Origin: Actinocorallia aurantiaca | GTDB lineage: Bacteria; Actinomycetota; Actinomycetes; Streptosporangiales; Streptosporangiaceae | DNA: 64,000 nt | NCBI RefSeq assembly: GCF_039533685.1 | Contig: NZ_BAAATZ010000012.1 | Span: 563,947 to 627,946 of the forward strand | Direction of reading: 5' to 3' | Part shown: one piece after another, positions 16,681-25,512 of the stretch | How positions within the stretch are numbered: position 1 is the first letter of the stretch | How the letters are laid out: each line of letters begins with the position of its first letter | The notes under the pieces: generated by a model | The model's database searches: none | Told to the model about the DNA's origin: nothing | Seen by the model: the letters and a program-made list of their open reading frames with translations, nothing else | Position numbers and translations under genes: made by a program

Positions 16681-19263
16681 GTGGACGGCTACGAGTTCTA
16701 CTGCCAGATGGATCCGGTCTTCTACGACCGGCTCACCTCTGCGGCACTCCAGGGCTCGGACTACGCCAGGACGACCGGCCCCGCGCCGGACGGCTGGCTG
16801 CGCCACACCACCGACACCTGGGTCTACTACGCGCCCGACACCACCGAGCACCTGCCGGCGCAGGGCTGGAAGATCCACGTCTCGGCCCGGCACGAGGACG
16901 CGGTCCGCGCGCTGGACCTCGTCTGGGACTACTGCGTCGGGCGGGGGATCGCCTTCAAGCACCTGCGCGGCGCCCCGGCCCTGCTCTCGCAGAACTCCAA
17001 GACCGCCGACCGCGCCTCCAGCGGGAAGTTCATCACCGTCTATCCGCAGGACGAGACCGAACTCGAACTCGCCCTGAAGGAGCTCGACGAGCTGCTCGAC
17101 GGGATCGATGGTCCCTACATCCTCAGCGATCTGCGCTACGGGACGGGGCCGCTCTACGTCAGGTACGGGGCCTTCACCGAACAGCGCTGCCTGGACGAGC
17201 GGGGCGAACGCGTCCTCGCCCTGGAGAACGGCGAAGGAGAGCTCGTCCCGGACGTGCGGGGAGTGGCCTTCGGCGTCCCGCCGTGGACCCGCCTGCCGGC
17301 CTTCCTCGAACCCCACCTGGAAGCCCGCAACGCCGTCACCGTCTCCGGTCTCCCCTACGAGATCGAGAACGTCGTCCAGTTCTCCAACGGCGGCGGCGTC
17401 TACTTCGGCCACGACCGCGACGGGCGGCGCGTCATCCTCAAGGAGTCCCGCCCCCACGCCGGACTCGACGCCATGAGCAGGGACGCGGTCACCCGATCCC
17501 GGCACGAGCGCGACATCCTGCGACGCCTCGCGGGACTGGACGTGGTCCCGGAGCTGGTCGACCACTTCGTCCTCGGCGGGCACGAGTTCCTGGTCACCGA
17601 GTTCATCGACGGCGAACCGCTCCAGCGCATGCTGGTGAGCCGCTACCCGCTGTCCACCAGCCGCCCGGAGCCCGAGGCCCTGGCCGAGTACACCGCCTGG
17701 GCGTGCGAGATCCTGCCGAAGGTCGAACGGGCGGTGGCCGCCCTGCACGGGCGTGGCGTGGTCTTCGGCGACCTGCACCCGGAGAACATCCTGGTGACCG
17801 CCGAGGGGCGGCTCGTCCTGATCGACTTCGAGGTCGCCTCCCTGGTCGCCGACGACGCCCGTCCCGCACTGGCCCACCCGGCCTTCCTCGCCCCGGCCGA
17901 CCGGAGCGGCGTCGAGGCCGACCGCTACGCCCTGGCCTGCCTGGTCCTGGGGCTCTTCGCCCCCCAGGTGACGATCACCCTCCCGCTGGACCCGGGCAAG
18001 GCCGCGCAGCTGTCGGCACTGATCCTCGAGACCTTCCCCGTCCCGCCCCGCGTCATCGAGGACGCCCTGGCGGTCCTGACCGGCGGGCCCGAGCGGGACG
18101 GCGGCCGCGCCGCGGCCCCCTCCGCCCTGGACAGGGTCGCCCGGGAAGGCCCCTCGGCGTGGCCGGAGCTGCGCGACGAACTGCACCGCTCGATCCTGGC
18201 CTCGGCCACCCCCGAACGCGACGACCGGCTGTTCCCCGGCGACGTCGCCCAGTTCCAGGGCGGCGGCGCGGTGAACCTCGCCACCGGCGCGGCCGGGGTC
18301 CTGCTGGCCCTGTACGAGACCGGCGCCGGCCGGTTCCCCCAGTACGAGGACTGGCTGCTGGACCGCGCGCTGCGGCCCGGCAACGGGCTGGGCCTGTACG
18401 ACGGCGTGATCGGCGTCGCCCACGTGCTGCACCGGCTCGGCCGTGAGGACGACGCGCTGGAACTGGCCGGGCGCTGCCTGGACGAGCGCCGCCCCGACCT
18501 GGGCCTGAGCCTGTACTCGGGCCTGTCCGGACTGGCGCTGGGCCTGCTCGGTCTCGGGCTCGCCGACCCGGCGCGCGAACTCGTCCGGATCTGCGCCGAG
18601 CGGATCGGCGGGCCCGCTGACGTTCCGGAGCTCAGCGGCGGCGAGCATCCCCGGGCCGGGCTGATGCACGGCTCCTCCGGAGTGGCGCTGCTGTTCCTGC
18701 ACGCCTACGAACTCGACGGCGACCCCGCGATGCTGGACCTGGCGCGCGGCGCCCTCGCCCAGGACCTGCGGCGCTGCAAGCGCGGCCCGGACGGGTCCCT
18801 GCAGGTCGACCAGGGCTGGCGCCGCCTCCCCTACCTGGAGGAGGGCTCGGCGGGCATCGTCCCCGTCCTGTCCCGCTACCTGACCCACCGGGACGACCCG
18901 GAGCTCGCCGAGTCCCTCACCGGGCTGCGCGCCGTCGCCGGAGCGCGGTTCTTCGTCCAGCCCGGCCTGTTCAACGGCCGCGCCGGCCTCATCGCCGCGC
19001 TGCCCCCCGACGACCCGGACCTGCCCGACCTCGTCGCCGGACTGCGCTGGCACGCGCTGGTCCACGACGGCGGGACGGCCTTCCCCGGCGACCGGCTCCT
19101 GCGGTTGTCGATGGACTTCGCGACCGGCACGGCCGGAGTCCTGTTCGCCCTGGGCCACGCGCTCGGCGCGACCCCCTGCTTCCTCCCCCTGATGCAGCCG
19201 CCCGGTACCGCGGACCGGAAGCACCTAGCGGCTCCCCCCTTCGACCCCCGAAAGGAGGTGTGA
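16681..19263 (+). CDS. lanKC: Class III lanthipeptide synthetase LanKC (RamC/AmfT-like)
   Basis: 860 residues from GTG 16681 with a purine-rich AGGGGG site. The trifunctional class III order is present: an N-terminal lyase domain (about 1-220), a Ser/Thr kinase-like domain (about 240-500) with ILKESRPHAG, GVVFGDLHPENILV and LIDFEVA, and a C-terminal LanC-like cyclase (about 520-850) with LYSGLSGLALGLLGLG and LMHGSSGVALLFLHA. The Zn-binding Cys/His set of true LanC cyclases is not evident, as expected for class III. It phosphorylates Ser/Thr in the precursor, eliminates phosphate and adds Cys to form lanthionine or labionin. Its stop codon is one base before the first precursor ATG, whose Shine-Dalgarno lies inside this gene's last codons. 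Confidence 0.95.
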   Translation: MDGYEFYCQMDPVFYDRLTSAALQGSDYARTTGPAPDGWLRHTTDTWVYYAPDTTEHLPAQGWKIHVSARHEDAVRALDLVWDYCVGRGIAFKHLRGAPALLSQNSKTADRASSGKFITVYPQDETELELALKELDELLDGIDGPYILSDLRYGTGPLYVRYGAFTEQRCLDERGERVLALENGEGELVPDVRGVAFGVPPWTRLPAFLEPHLEARNAVTVSGLPYEIENVVQFSNGGGVYFGHDRDGRRVILKESRPHAGLDAMSRDAVTRSRHERDILRRLAGLDVVPELVDHFVLGGHEFLVTEFIDGEPLQRMLVSRYPLSTSRPEPEALAEYTAWACEILPKVERAVAALHGRGVVFGDLHPENILVTAEGRLVLIDFEVASLVADDARPALAHPAFLAPADRSGVEADRYALACLVLGLFAPQVTITLPLDPGKAAQLSALILETFPVPPRVIEDALAVLTGGPERDGGRAAAPSALDRVAREGPSAWPELRDELHRSILASATPERDDRLFPGDVAQFQGGGAVNLATGAAGVLLALYETGAGRFPQYEDWLLDRALRPGNGLGLYDGVIGVAHVLHRLGREDDALELAGRCLDERRPDLGLSLYSGLSGLALGLLGLGLADPARELVRICAERIGGPADVPELSGGEHPRAGLMHGSSGVALLFLHAYELDGDPAMLDLARGALAQDLRRCKRGPDGSLQVDQGWRRLPYLEEGSAGIVPVLSRYLTHRDDPELAESLTGLRAVAGARFFVQPGLFNGRAGLIAALPPDDPDLPDLVAGLRWHALVHDGGTAFPGDRLLRLSMDFATGTAGVLFALGHALGATPCFLPLMQPPGTADRKHLAAPPFDPRKEV

Positions 19264-19264
19264 C

Positions 19265-19396
19265 ATGACCCTGCTCGACCTGCAGACGCTGGAGACCCCC
19301 GGCGGCGGAGGTGGCTACGGCGGCGGCAGCACCCTGACCGTCCTCGGCTGCGCCTCGGCCAAGCCCAGCAACCTCAGCCTGCTGCTCTGCCACTAG
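19265..19396 (+). CDS. lanA1: Class III lanthipeptide precursor 1 (SapB/AmfS-like)
   Basis: A 43-residue peptide with an excellent AAGGAGGTG ribosome site at about 19252-19260. The leader MTLLDLQTLETP carries the class III LDLQ helix recognised by LanKC (compare LFDLQ in SapB and LLDLQ in AmfS). A Gly-rich linker GGGGGYGGG follows. The core has two perfect S/T-xx-S/T-xxx-C ring motifs: S22-TL-T25-VLG-C29 and S35-NL-S38-LLL-C42, ending in His43. This predicts two lanthionine or labionin rings as in SapB. Pro12 ends the leader and Pro34 lies between the rings, which matters because a prolyl oligopeptidase is encoded in the operon. Confidence 0.93.
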   Translation: MTLLDLQTLETPGGGGGYGGGSTLTVLGCASAKPSNLSLLLCH

Positions 19397-19443
19397 GCAC
19401 GAGCGAGACCCCCGAATCCGAACCAGAAGAAAAGGTGAATCAC

Positions 19444-19572
19444 ATGACCCTGCTCGACCTGCAGACCCTGGAGACCCCCGGCGGCGGCGGCCACGGCGGC
19501 GGCAGCACCCTCACGGTCCTGGGCTGCGCCTCGGCCAAGCCCAGCAACCTGAGCCTGCTGCTCTGCCACTGA
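19444..19572 (+). CDS. lanA2: Class III lanthipeptide precursor 2
   Basis: A 42-residue near-duplicate of the first precursor, starting 47 bp after its stop with an AAAAGG site. The leader MTLLDLQTLETP is identical. The linker is one residue shorter and has His instead of Tyr (GGGGHGGG). The core from STLTVLGC to SLLLCH is identical, so both genes should yield the same ringed core, differing only in the N-terminal linker. The nucleotide sequences differ mainly at third positions, so the duplication is kept by selection on protein sequence. Tandem precursors probably raise peptide dose. Confidence 0.92.
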   Translation: MTLLDLQTLETPGGGGHGGGSTLTVLGCASAKPSNLSLLLCH

Positions 19573-19633
19573 ACGGCTCCAGGCCGGACGTGCCCCTGAC
19601 GTCCGACCGGTGAGACGGCCGTACAGGTGAGAC

Positions 19634-19669
19634 GACTCCGGGCGGTGCCGCGAAGCACCGCCCGGAGTC
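19634..19669 (+). terminator. Strong hairpin between lanthipeptide precursors and exporter genes
   Basis: Perfect 15-bp stem: GACTCCGGGCGGTGC (19634-19648) and its exact complement (19655-19669), loop CGCGAA. It stands after the two precursor genes and 41 bp before the exporter start. It probably acts as a partial terminator or mRNA 3' stabiliser that lets precursor RNA outnumber exporter RNA. Confidence 0.65.
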
Positions 19670-19710
19670 CCCTATGAGGGCTGGAACATTCACGAGGACC
19701 GGAGGTCGCG

Positions 19711-21264
19711 GTGCGGTGGTGGCTCGCGTTCTTCGCGGTGACCGGAGCCGCGTTGCAGCTCGCCCTGCCGGCCGTCCTGGGCGGGGCCTTCGACCGGACG
19801 GTCTCGGGGGATCCCGGGCTCCTGCCGGCCTGCGCGCTGCTCGTCGCCGCGGCGGTGGCCTGCGACGGCCTGGAGACCTGGGCCGCGGGAGCGACCGGAG
19901 CCGCGACATCGGCCCGGCTGCGCGAGCGGATCGTGCGGCGGATCCTGGACGCCGGGCCGGTGCTGCTGGGACGGTTCCCCGGCGGGGAGCTGGCCACGCG
20001 GGCCGGACTGAACGCCGAGGAGGCCGGTCAGGCGCCCCAGGCCCGGATCGCCGTGCTCGCCTCGCTCGTCCCGACCGCGGGCGGACTGGTGGCGCTGGTC
20101 CTGATCGACCCGTGGCTCGCGCTCGCCCTCGTCGTGGCGCTGGTCCTCATCGGCCTGGTTCTGCGCGCCTTCTACCGCGACTCCGGCGTCCTCGCCGAGC
20201 GCTACCAGCGCACCCAGGGCGAGCTCACCTCCCGGCTGGTCGACGCCCTGACCGGGGCCCGGACGATCACCGCGGCCGGTGCCGTGGACGCCGAGACCTC
20301 CCGGGTGCTGGCCCCCCTGCCCCGCCTGCGCGCCCACGGCATGCGGTTGTGGCGGGCCAACGCCCGCGCCGGGGTCCAGGCCGGGCTGGTCGTCCCGCTC
20401 CTGGAGGTGGCGGTGCTGGCCGCGGGCGGGCTGCGCCTGGCCGCCGGAGAGCTGACCGTCGGGGAGCTGTACGCCGCGGTCCGCTACGCGGTCCTGGGCG
20501 CCGGCCTGAGCTCGGCGCTCGGCCAGATCGGCGCCCTCGCCCGGTCCCGCGCCGCCCGCGCCCGCATCCAGGACGTACTGGACGAGACCCCGCCCCCGCA
20601 AGGCGACCGGGAACCTCCGGAAGGGCCCGGAGCCCTGGAACTGGACGGCCTGGCCGTGCCCGGCGGCTCCCTGGTCGCGGTCGTCGGCCGGTCGGGCTCG
20701 GGCAAGTCCCGCCTCGCCGCCTCGGTCGCCGGACTCGCTCCCCCCGTCTTCCCCGTGCTCCTGGACGGAATCCCGGTGGCGGAGCTGTCCCGCGCCGCGC
20801 TGCGCCGGACCGTCTCGGTGGCCTTCGACCGGCCCGTCCTGGTCGGCCCGACCCTGGGCGAGGCGATCACCCTGGGAGGCCCGAACACCGACCCGGTGCC
20901 CGCCGCGAAGGCCGCCGAGGCCGACGTCTTCCTGCGCGTGCTCCCCGACGGGTACGCCACCCCGCCCGAGCGCGCCCCGCTGTCCGGCGGGGAGCGCCAG
21001 CGGGTGGGACTGGCCCGCGCGCTGGCCCGCCCCTGCCGGGTCCTGGTCCTGGACGACGCCACCTCCTCACTCGACCCCCTCACCCGCAACCGGGTCCTGG
21101 CCGCCGTGGCCGCCCTTCCCGCGACCCGGCTGGTCGTCACCCACCGGGCCGCCACCGCCGCCTCGGCCGACCTCGTCCTCTGGCTGGAGGACGGACGGAT
21201 CCGCGGCCACGGCGCGCACGCCGACCTGTGGCGGGACCCCGGCTACCGAAAGGTCTTCCAGTGA
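19711..21264 (+). CDS. ABC exporter half-transporter A of the lanthipeptide operon (RamA-like)
   Basis: 517 residues from GTG 19711 behind a CGGAGG site. The N-terminal transmembrane domain (about 1-290) has several hydrophobic helices and is followed by an ATPase domain with Walker A GRSGSGKS, signature LSGGERQRVGLARAL, and Walker B VLVLDDATSSLD. The residue after Walker B Asp is Asp rather than the catalytic Glu, so its own ATP site is probably the degenerate one of a heterodimer. In SapB-type loci the two half-transporters export the modified peptide. The downstream partner overlaps by four bases (GTGA), implying coupled translation and equal amounts. Confidence 0.9.
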   Translation: MRWWLAFFAVTGAALQLALPAVLGGAFDRTVSGDPGLLPACALLVAAAVACDGLETWAAGATGAATSARLRERIVRRILDAGPVLLGRFPGGELATRAGLNAEEAGQAPQARIAVLASLVPTAGGLVALVLIDPWLALALVVALVLIGLVLRAFYRDSGVLAERYQRTQGELTSRLVDALTGARTITAAGAVDAETSRVLAPLPRLRAHGMRLWRANARAGVQAGLVVPLLEVAVLAAGGLRLAAGELTVGELYAAVRYAVLGAGLSSALGQIGALARSRAARARIQDVLDETPPPQGDREPPEGPGALELDGLAVPGGSLVAVVGRSGSGKSRLAASVAGLAPPVFPVLLDGIPVAELSRAALRRTVSVAFDRPVLVGPTLGEAITLGGPNTDPVPAAKAAEADVFLRVLPDGYATPPERAPLSGGERQRVGLARALARPCRVLVLDDATSSLDPLTRNRVLAAVAALPATRLVVTHRAATAASADLVLWLEDGRIRGHGAHADLWRDPGYRKVFQ

Positions 21265-22959
21265 GACGACGGCCGCTGCCCGTGATCGTCTGGCGGGCGC
21301 TGCGCCGGGAGCCCGGGCGGCTGAGACGGATCCTCGCCTGGTCGGTGCTGGAGAGCGCGCCGGCGCTCCTCCTGGGCTACGCCGTCGCCCGGGCCGTCGA
21401 CCTGTTCGCGGAAGGGCGGCCCGCCGACGGCCTCGGCTGGCTGGCGCTGCTCGCGGTGGTCTGGACGGCGGCGGCGGTCGCGGCCGGACGGGTCGTGCTG
21501 GCGATAGCCGAGGTGGTCGAGCCGTTCCGGGACCGGCTGCTCGCCCAGGTCGTCCGGGACGGGCTGGGCGGACGGCACCCGGCGGACGCGTCGGCGGCCC
21601 GCGCCAACCAGCAGGTCGAGCTGGCCAGGGACTCCCTCGCCTCCGTCGTCACGGTCCTGCGGTCCTTCGTCTTCACCGTGGTGAGCGTGGTCGTGGGGCT
21701 GCTGGCCCTGATGCCGCAGATCGCGCTGCTGGTGCTGCCGCCGTTCCTGCTCGGCCTGTGCTGCTTCCTGTGCTCGCTGCCCGCCCTGGCCCGCCTCCAG
21801 CGGGCCTTCCTGCGGGCGGACGAGCGGACCACCGGCGCGGTCGCCGAACTGGCCGGCGGGCTGCGCGACATCGCCGCCTGCGGAGCCGAGGATCATCTGG
21901 CCGAGCACGTCTGCGGGATCGTGGAGGAGCAGGCCCGCGCGGGCCGCGCCCTGGCCCGGGTGACCGCGCTGCGGACCGTCGCCCTGGCGCTCGGCGGGCT
22001 GCTGCCCGCCCTGATCCTGCTGGCGGGCACGCCCTGGCTGCTCGGCCGGGGCGCGAGCGCGGGCGCGGTCGTCGGGGCGCTGGCCTACGTCACCCAGTCG
22101 CTGGCCCCGGCGCTCGGCGGGCTCGTCGAGGGCCTGGGGATGAGCGGCGTCAGGCTCGCGGCCACCCTGGACCTGCTGCTCCTTCCCTCCCCGCCGCGCC
22201 GGGAGCCGCTGCCGCCGCGCCCCCGGCGGCCGCAGATCGAACTGCGCCGGGTCTCCTTCGCCTACGGCCCGCACTCCGCGCCGGTGGTGCGGGGGCTGTC
22301 GCTGACCCTCGACGGCGACGACCGCCTGGNNNNCGGTCGTCGGGCCGAGCGGCATCGGCAAGTCGACCCTGGCGGGACTGGTCTGCGGGCTGCTCGCCCC
22401 CGACTCGGGCGAGGTCCTGGTCCGGGGCGTCCCCGCCCCGCTGCTCGACCCCGCCGCCCGCACGCTGCTCCCGCAGGAGGCCTACGTCTTCCGGGGCACG
22501 CTCCGCGAGAACCTCTCCTTCTACTCCTCCGCCTCCGACGCCGCGCTCTGGCGGGCCGCCGACGCGGTGGGGCTCACCGAACTCGCCGAGCGGCTCGGCG
22601 GGTTGTCCGCCCGGATCGACCCCGCCCTCCTGTCCGCGGGCGAACGGCAGCTCATCGCGCTCACCCGCGCCTACCTGGCCCCCGCCGGGCCGACCGTGCT
22701 GGACGAGGCGACCTGCCACCTGGACCCCGTGGCCGAGGCCCGCGCGGAGCGGGCCTTCGTCGAGCGCGGCGGCGTCCTCCTCGTCGTCGCCCACCGGATC
22801 TCCTCGGCGGAACGGGCCGGAAGGGTGCTGTTCATGGACGGGCGCACGACCGCGCTCGGCCCCCACGCCGAACTCCTCGGCGCGATCCCGCACTACGCCG
22901 AACTCTTCGGATCCGAACCGCCGGTGAACCCGGTGCGACTGGTGAAAGGAAACGCCTGA
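21261..22959 (+). CDS. ABC exporter half-transporter B (RamB-like), interrupted by a 4-N run
   Basis: It starts at GTG 21261 overlapping the previous stop and ends at TGA 22957-22959. The transmembrane domain comes first, then the ATPase with Walker A GPSGIGKST, a weakened signature LSAGERQLIALTRAYL, Walker B PTVLDEATCHLD with a proper catalytic Glu, and the H-loop LVVAHRI. The frame appears to shift at NNNN (22330-22333). Deleting the four Ns joins CTG-GCG-GTC-GTC-GGG and gives LAVVGPSGIGKST in frame, so the gene is almost certainly intact and the gap is an artefact. Paired with the RamA-like half, this ATPase supplies the canonical Glu and the partner supplies the canonical signature, as in heterodimeric exporters. 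Confidence 0.88.
22330..22333. other. Assembly N-run (4 N) inside exporter gene B
   Basis: Reading through with the Ns breaks the frame. Removing them restores the Walker A context exactly, so the true gap length is probably zero. Confidence 0.8.
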
Positions 22960-24887
22960 TGCGCGTGACCGCCTACCCGCGCGCGGAGCGCGGCGACCTG
23001 GTGGAGATCCTGCACGGACACCCCGTGGCCGACCCCTACCGCTGGCTGGAGGACGCCGCCTCGGAGGCGACCGTCCGATGGTCGGCCGAGCAGGACGCGC
23101 TTTGGCGCGCCCACGCCGCGGGGCTCCCCGGCCGGGAGTCCCTGCGCGAGCGGGCGATGGCCCTGGCCGACGCCGGGACGGTCACGGCTCCGGTCTGGCG
23201 GGCCGGACGGGAGTTCATGCTGCGCCGCCTGCCCGGGCAGCCGCACCCCGTCCTCCACGCCGACGGGAGGGCCATCGTGGACCCTGCCCTGCTGGATCCG
23301 GGCGAGACGACCGTCCTGGACTCCTGGGACCCCTCCCCCGGGGGAACCCGCGTCGCCGTCCAGCTGTCCCGGGACGGGACCGAGGTGGGCGCCCTCCACG
23401 TGCTGGACGTCGATACAGGAGAAATGCTCGGCCCGCCCGTGCCGGGATGCCGCCACGCGCCCGTCGCGTGGATCTCCGACGACGCCTTCTACTACGTGCG
23501 CGACCGGCGGATGCGGTTGCGCCGGGTCGACGGCGAGGACGTCGCCGTCCTGGAGGTGAGAGGCGTCCCCGGCCTCGGGATCAGCCGCGACGGGAACTGG
23601 CTGGTGATCTCCTCGGCCGGACCCGAGGGGACGGGGCTGCGGCTGGCCGATCTGCGGCACGGCTCCCCCGCCGCGCCGTCCCCGCGGCCCGTCCCGCAGG
23701 CCCTGGCCGCCGCCGTCGGCCGTGACGGACGTCTTTACCTGGCCGTCCCGGAACGGGACGGGCTCGCCCTGGCCGTCGCCGACCCGCGCCACCCCCTGGT
23801 ACGCCGGACGCTGCTGCCGCCCGATCCGGAGGCGCCGCTCGCCGACTTCACCGTCCTCGCCGGGACACTGCTGGTCTCCCGCCTCCGCGACGGGGCCTGC
23901 GAGCTCCTCCGGTACGACAGGGAGACCGGCGCGTACCTCGGTGCCGTCGCGCTGCCCGGCCGCGGCACCCTCGGGCGCCTGTCCGCCGAGGACGACTCCG
24001 CCTGGTTCACCTACACCGACACCCTCACGCCCGCGCAGGTCTGGCGCTACGACGGCGGCGGGAAGGCCGCCTCCCTGTGGGAGGACTCGCCCGCCCGGGT
24101 CCGGCTCCCCGAGGTCCGCACCCGCCTCCTCACCGCGACGTCCCCGGACGGGACGCCGGTACGCGTCACCGTCCTGGCTCCGCCCGGCACCGGTCCCCGT
24201 CCCACGATCCTGCACGGCTATGGCGGATTCGGCCTGCCGATGACGCCTTCCTACGCCCCCGACTCCCTGGCCTGGATCGAGGCGGGCGGGGCGCTGGCGA
24301 TCGCCCATGTGCGCGGCGACGCGGGCAGGCACGCCCAAGGGGTGGGGGCGCACCGGCTGCGGGCCCTGGAGGACTTCCTGGCCGCCGCCCGGCTCCTGGT
24401 CGACGGCGGCTGGACCTCGCCCGACCGGCTCGGCCTGTGGGGGGAGTCCAACGGGGGCCTGCTGGTCGCCGCGGCCCTCACCCGCTGCCCCGAGCTCTTC
24501 GCCGCCGCGGTGTGCGTCGCCCCCCTGCTCGACATGGTCCGCTACGAGCGCTTCGGCCTCGGCCCCTCCTGGACCGCCGAGTACGGCTCGGCCGCCGACC
24601 CCGCCGCCTTCCGCCACCTGCTGGCCTACTCCCCCTACCACCAGGTCCATCCGGGTGCGCGCTACCCCGCGGTCCTCCTGGCCTCCTTCGGCGGCGACAC
24701 CCGGGTGGACCCCCTGCACGCGCGGAAGATGTGCGCCGCCCTCCAGCGGGCCACCTCCGGGGACGGCCCGGTCCTGCTGCGCCACGAGCCGGGGGTCGGC
24801 CACGGCGACCGGGCCGCCGGCCGCGCCGCCGGTCTCGCCGCCGACCTGCTGGCCTTCCTCGCCGCCGGGACCGGACTCAGCCTTTGA
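22959..24887 (+). CDS. Prolyl oligopeptidase (S9 family), likely lanthipeptide leader protease
   Basis: 642 residues. The ATG overlaps the exporter stop (TGATG), so it is the last gene of the lanthipeptide operon. An N-terminal beta-propeller (about 50-390, starting after HPVADPYRWLED) precedes the alpha/beta-hydrolase domain with Ser497 in LWGESNGGLL, Asp584 in DTRVDPLHA and His615 in GVGHGD, the complete S9 triad. No signal peptide is seen, so it acts in the cytoplasm. Most class III clusters lack a dedicated protease; FlaP of the flavipeptin cluster is a known prolyl oligopeptidase that removes the leader only from modified peptide. The precursors here have a Pro at leader position 12, a fitting cleavage point, and another Pro between the two rings. 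Its role in maturation is inferred from operon position. Confidence 0.9.
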   Translation: MRVTAYPRAERGDLVEILHGHPVADPYRWLEDAASEATVRWSAEQDALWRAHAAGLPGRESLRERAMALADAGTVTAPVWRAGREFMLRRLPGQPHPVLHADGRAIVDPALLDPGETTVLDSWDPSPGGTRVAVQLSRDGTEVGALHVLDVDTGEMLGPPVPGCRHAPVAWISDDAFYYVRDRRMRLRRVDGEDVAVLEVRGVPGLGISRDGNWLVISSAGPEGTGLRLADLRHGSPAAPSPRPVPQALAAAVGRDGRLYLAVPERDGLALAVADPRHPLVRRTLLPPDPEAPLADFTVLAGTLLVSRLRDGACELLRYDRETGAYLGAVALPGRGTLGRLSAEDDSAWFTYTDTLTPAQVWRYDGGGKAASLWEDSPARVRLPEVRTRLLTATSPDGTPVRVTVLAPPGTGPRPTILHGYGGFGLPMTPSYAPDSLAWIEAGGALAIAHVRGDAGRHAQGVGAHRLRALEDFLAAARLLVDGGWTSPDRLGLWGESNGGLLVAAALTRCPELFAAAVCVAPLLDMVRYERFGLGPSWTAEYGSAADPAAFRHLLAYSPYHQVHPGARYPAVLLASFGGDTRVDPLHARKMCAALQRATSGDGPVLLRHEPGVGHGDRAAGRAAGLAADLLAFLAAGTGLSL

Positions 24888-25512
24888 ACCGCGCCACGGA
24901 GTCATGCCACAGCCAGCCGCGCTCCCGGGCGATGGCGATCGCCTCCACCCGGGTGCGCGCTCCGGCCTTGCCGACGATCCGGGCCAGGTAGTTGCGCACC
25001 GTCCCCGGGGACAGGTGGAGCCGGCCGGCGATCTCGCCGACCGTCGCGCCCTCCGCCGCGACGTGGAGGACGTCCAGCTCCCTGGGAGTGAGCGGCGGGG
25101 GCGTGGTGACCAGTTCGGCGCAGGCCAGCTCGGGGTCGACGACCCGCTCGCCGTGCGCGACCCGGCGGACGGCGTCGGCCAGCTGGACCGGCGAGCTGTC
25201 CTTGAGCACGAAGCCGACGGCCCCCGCGGCCACCGCGCGGCGCAGGTCTCCCGGCCTGCTCCGCCAGGCCAGCACGAGCACCACGCACTCCGGCGCCGTC
25301 GCGCGCAGCTCCCCGATCACGGTGAAGAAGTCCAGTCCGGGGAGTTCGGAGTCGACCAGCGCGACGTCCGCGGCGCACTCCAGCGCGGTCCGGGCGACCT
25401 TCTCCGCGTCGTCCGCCTCGCCCACCAGGATGATGTCCGGTTCGTCGGCCAGCAGCGAGGCCAACCCGCTGCGGAACAACCGCATCTGGTCGGCGATCAG
25501 CACCCGAATCAC
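24877..25512 (-). CDS. LuxR/NarL-type response regulator, RamR-like
   Basis: 211 residues from GTG 25512 behind a GAAGGAG site. An N-terminal receiver (1-115) is followed by a LuxR-type helix-turn-helix (LTPRELDVLHVAAEGATVGE, then IAGRLHLSPGTVRNYLARIV). The phospho-acceptor Asp54 (ALVDSELPG) and Lys104 remain. The acidic pair is Asp8-Gln9 rather than Asp/Glu-Asp, and the conserved Thr/Ser near 82 is Ala, so normal phosphorylation signalling is doubtful. RamR, the activator of the SapB operon in Streptomyces, is an orphan regulator of this family with no cognate kinase, and none is encoded here. The gene is convergent with the prolyl oligopeptidase and overlaps its end by 11 bp. It is the likely regulator of the locus. 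Confidence 0.85.
   Translation of the reverse strand: MIRVLIADQMRLFRSGLASLLADEPDIILVGEADDAEKVARTALECAADVALVDSELPGLDFFTVIGELRATAPECVVLVLAWRSRPGDLRRAVAAGAVGFVLKDSSPVQLADAVRRVAHGERVVDPELACAELVTTPPPLTPRELDVLHVAAEGATVGEIAGRLHLSPGTVRNYLARIVGKAGARTRVEAIAIARERGWLWHDSVARFKG

Noticed and set aside
21261..22959. Frameshifted or pseudogenised ABC transporter gene
   Set aside because: The shift coincides with four Ns, and deleting them restores the exact Walker A motif in frame, so this is an assembly artefact.
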